A stretch of DNA of 5,614 nucleotides, taken from positions 1 through 5,614 of the forward strand of contig DCKN01000096.1 in assembly GCA_002320385.1 (NCBI GenBank), in the 5' to 3' direction. The notes beneath the pieces are model-generated. The model ran no database searches. It worked only from the letters and a program-made list of their open reading frames with translations, and had not been told where the DNA came from. Shown piece by piece: positions 4,482-5,614 of the stretch. Position 1 is the first letter of the stretch. The number at the start of each line of letters is the position of its first letter. Source of the stretch: Proteobacteria bacterium UBA1673 (GTDB lineage Bacteria > Pseudomonadota > Gammaproteobacteria > Comchoanobacterales > Comchoanobacteraceae). The translations under genes were made by a program, and so were the position numbers.

Positions 4482-5614
4482 ATGACTTGTATGCTTACTT
4501 TGTATTTTCACATGCCACCTCACAGCCGATGGGTGACTTATTTTACCAATACAAATTTTTTAAGATGCTTTTTATGCTACGTTGTCACCGCTGGGTGTCT
4601 CACGTTATCAGTGCTTGCTGAACGAATTGGTTATCAACAAATTGCCGTTGTGAGTGCAAGTGATGGGTATCAAGATCATCAAAGATTTTTTCTGGACCAA
4701 CGCGGACTTCTATCTCATGGCCCCAGTCAGCTTAACTATCGCGTGCAATGCCAGACACATTATTGTAAATGGCAGTCGGCAAAATTTAGCTATATGCCGG
4801 TCGCATTTCAACTTGACATCGGCTATGATAAACGCTTTCAAAGCCATGTTCTAGCCCGACAACAACCGTTTTTTGGGGTTGCTTTTAGCTATCCCAATAC
4901 TTGGACCTCAAGCCCTCAATCGCGGTCACCTTGGCAACCATGGTTGGGACTCATTATGCCCCGCTCTGGGATGCTTGAGCTCAAAGATCCAACTGGCACA
5001 ATACAGCAGAATACTTTGACATCAGGGAGTCATTTACTTCATTCATATGATCTCCCTACGGGTGCTTACCCTATTGATGTATCTTTAACAGATCAAAATG
5101 GGGAGACCGAGACCATTCAGCAATTTGTCAATAATACTGACTTAGCCCAGGCCCATGCCTCTGGCGCTACGCGACTGATGCTTGGATTGCCGACAAATCA
5201 AGCTGCAGCGTCATCTTATGGCCTACCGCCTATCGATACCCATCTTCAAGCACTGATGCTGAATCTTAGTCATCGCCACCAAACACGATTCGGTGCGACA
5301 CAATCCACCATCAATGTGCAAAAGCAACAGCTTGCACTCGGGTTCAACACACTTTTTTCAATGGGTCGCGTGTATATGCAACCGGAGGTTCTATGGTTAC
5401 AAAGCTTAGCATCAAGCACCCCTCGTCAGTCGATGGCTGCAGGTTTCAATGCACAAGGACTTCTAGGCGCGCATGCTCAATGGCGTTTACTAGCCACGAC
5501 GTATCCTAAAAAGCAGTCTGATGACGATTTGCCATGGATTGCCCATGGCCAATTGCAGTGGCTGCACCATGATTGGCTTGCTGGTGTGACAAGTCACTTT
5601 TCGGACCGTCAGAG
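4482..5614 (+). CDS. Outer-membrane usher of the TcfC/CooC (CS1, alpha) fimbrial family, 3' end cut off
   Basis: The frame runs without a stop to the window end (377 codons). Ushers of this family form an outer-membrane beta-barrel through which chaperone-bound pilus subunits are assembled. Numbering from the ATG at 4482, residues 28-46 form a signal-peptide core (CFLCYVVTAGCLTLSVLA, cleavage before ERIGY). C90 and C95 form a close pair. Residues 160-219 match the family's E-set-like domain: PRSGMLELKDPTGTIQQNTL, then DLPTGAYPIDVSLTDQNGE and IQQFVNN, the pattern G-x-E-(15)-G-(8)-LP-x-G-x-Y. After 225 come alternating strands typical of a barrel, such as QQLALGFNTLFSMGRVYM and HGQLQWLHHDWLAGVTSHF. 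The section before the E-set is shorter than I expect for CooC or TcfC. Starts at 4479, 4491 and 4512 are also possible; none has a clear ribosome site. Chaperone and subunit genes are not upstream, so would have to lie downstream. Confidence 0.8.
   Translation, partial: MTCMLTLYFHMPPHSRWVTYFTNTNFLRCFLCYVVTAGCLTLSVLAERIGYQQIAVVSASDGYQDHQRFFLDQRGLLSHGPSQLNYRVQCQTHYCKWQSAKFSYMPVAFQLDIGYDKRFQSHVLARQQPFFGVAFSYPNTWTSSPQSRSPWQPWLGLIMPRSGMLELKDPTGTIQQNTLTSGSHLLHSYDLPTGAYPIDVSLTDQNGETETIQQFVNNTDLAQAHASGATRLMLGLPTNQAAASSYGLPPIDTHLQALMLNLSHRHQTRFGATQSTINVQKQQLALGFNTLFSMGRVYMQPEVLWLQSLASSTPRQSMAAGFNAQGLLGAHAQWRLLATTYPKKQSDDDLPWIAHGQLQWLHHDWLAGVTSHFSDRQ

Noticed and set aside
4654..4854. Plus-strand frame of 66 codons inside the usher region
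   Set aside because: It is out of frame with the much longer usher frame that is open from 4356 to the window end and has clear family motifs.

Overview
The window looks like accessory DNA from a Gram-negative bacterium, most likely a proteobacterium. The call rests on one recognisable gene: the right-hand edge carries the 5' part of an outer-membrane usher of the TcfC/CooC (CS1 or alpha-type) chaperone-usher family. Base composition is moderate, the standard code fits every frame, and promoter-like sites match the sigma-70 consensus, several with an extended -10 element. I cannot name a genus.

Layout: everything from about position 4263 leftwards is read on the minus strand. In transcription order this gives a 430-residue soluble protein with a disordered middle (2971-4263), a 149-residue secreted protein (2360-2809), a 330-base stretch holding only broken reading frames (2030-2359), a 138-residue two-helix membrane protein (1549-1965), a 25-residue single-helix microprotein (1457-1534), a 129-residue protein with a helical charged tail (928-1317), a 217- or 223-residue three-helix membrane protein (60-713 or 60-731), and perhaps the first codons of another gene leaving the left edge. 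The region 4264-4481 separates this cluster from the divergent, plus-strand usher gene (4482 onwards), which runs off the right edge.

I recognise no family among the minus-strand proteins. Two are clear inner-membrane proteins, one is a single-helix microprotein and one carries a signal peptide, so the cluster looks concerned with the cell envelope. It may be an accessory module beside a fimbrial locus, but the shared role is inferred only from position. The cluster is not one simple operon. Promoter-like sites appear before the 430-, 149-, 138-, 129- and 217-residue genes; only the 138- and 25-residue genes are tightly coupled. Two of the promoters contain perfect inverted repeats that could be operators.

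The gaps at 2072-2340 and 2820-3134 contain short protein-like stretches that jump between frames. They suggest decayed genes, frameshifts or assembly indels. The main unusual points are the microprotein, the small membrane ORF split by an in-frame TAG, the Cys/His cluster at the end of the 138-residue protein, and the unusually short N-terminal part of the usher.
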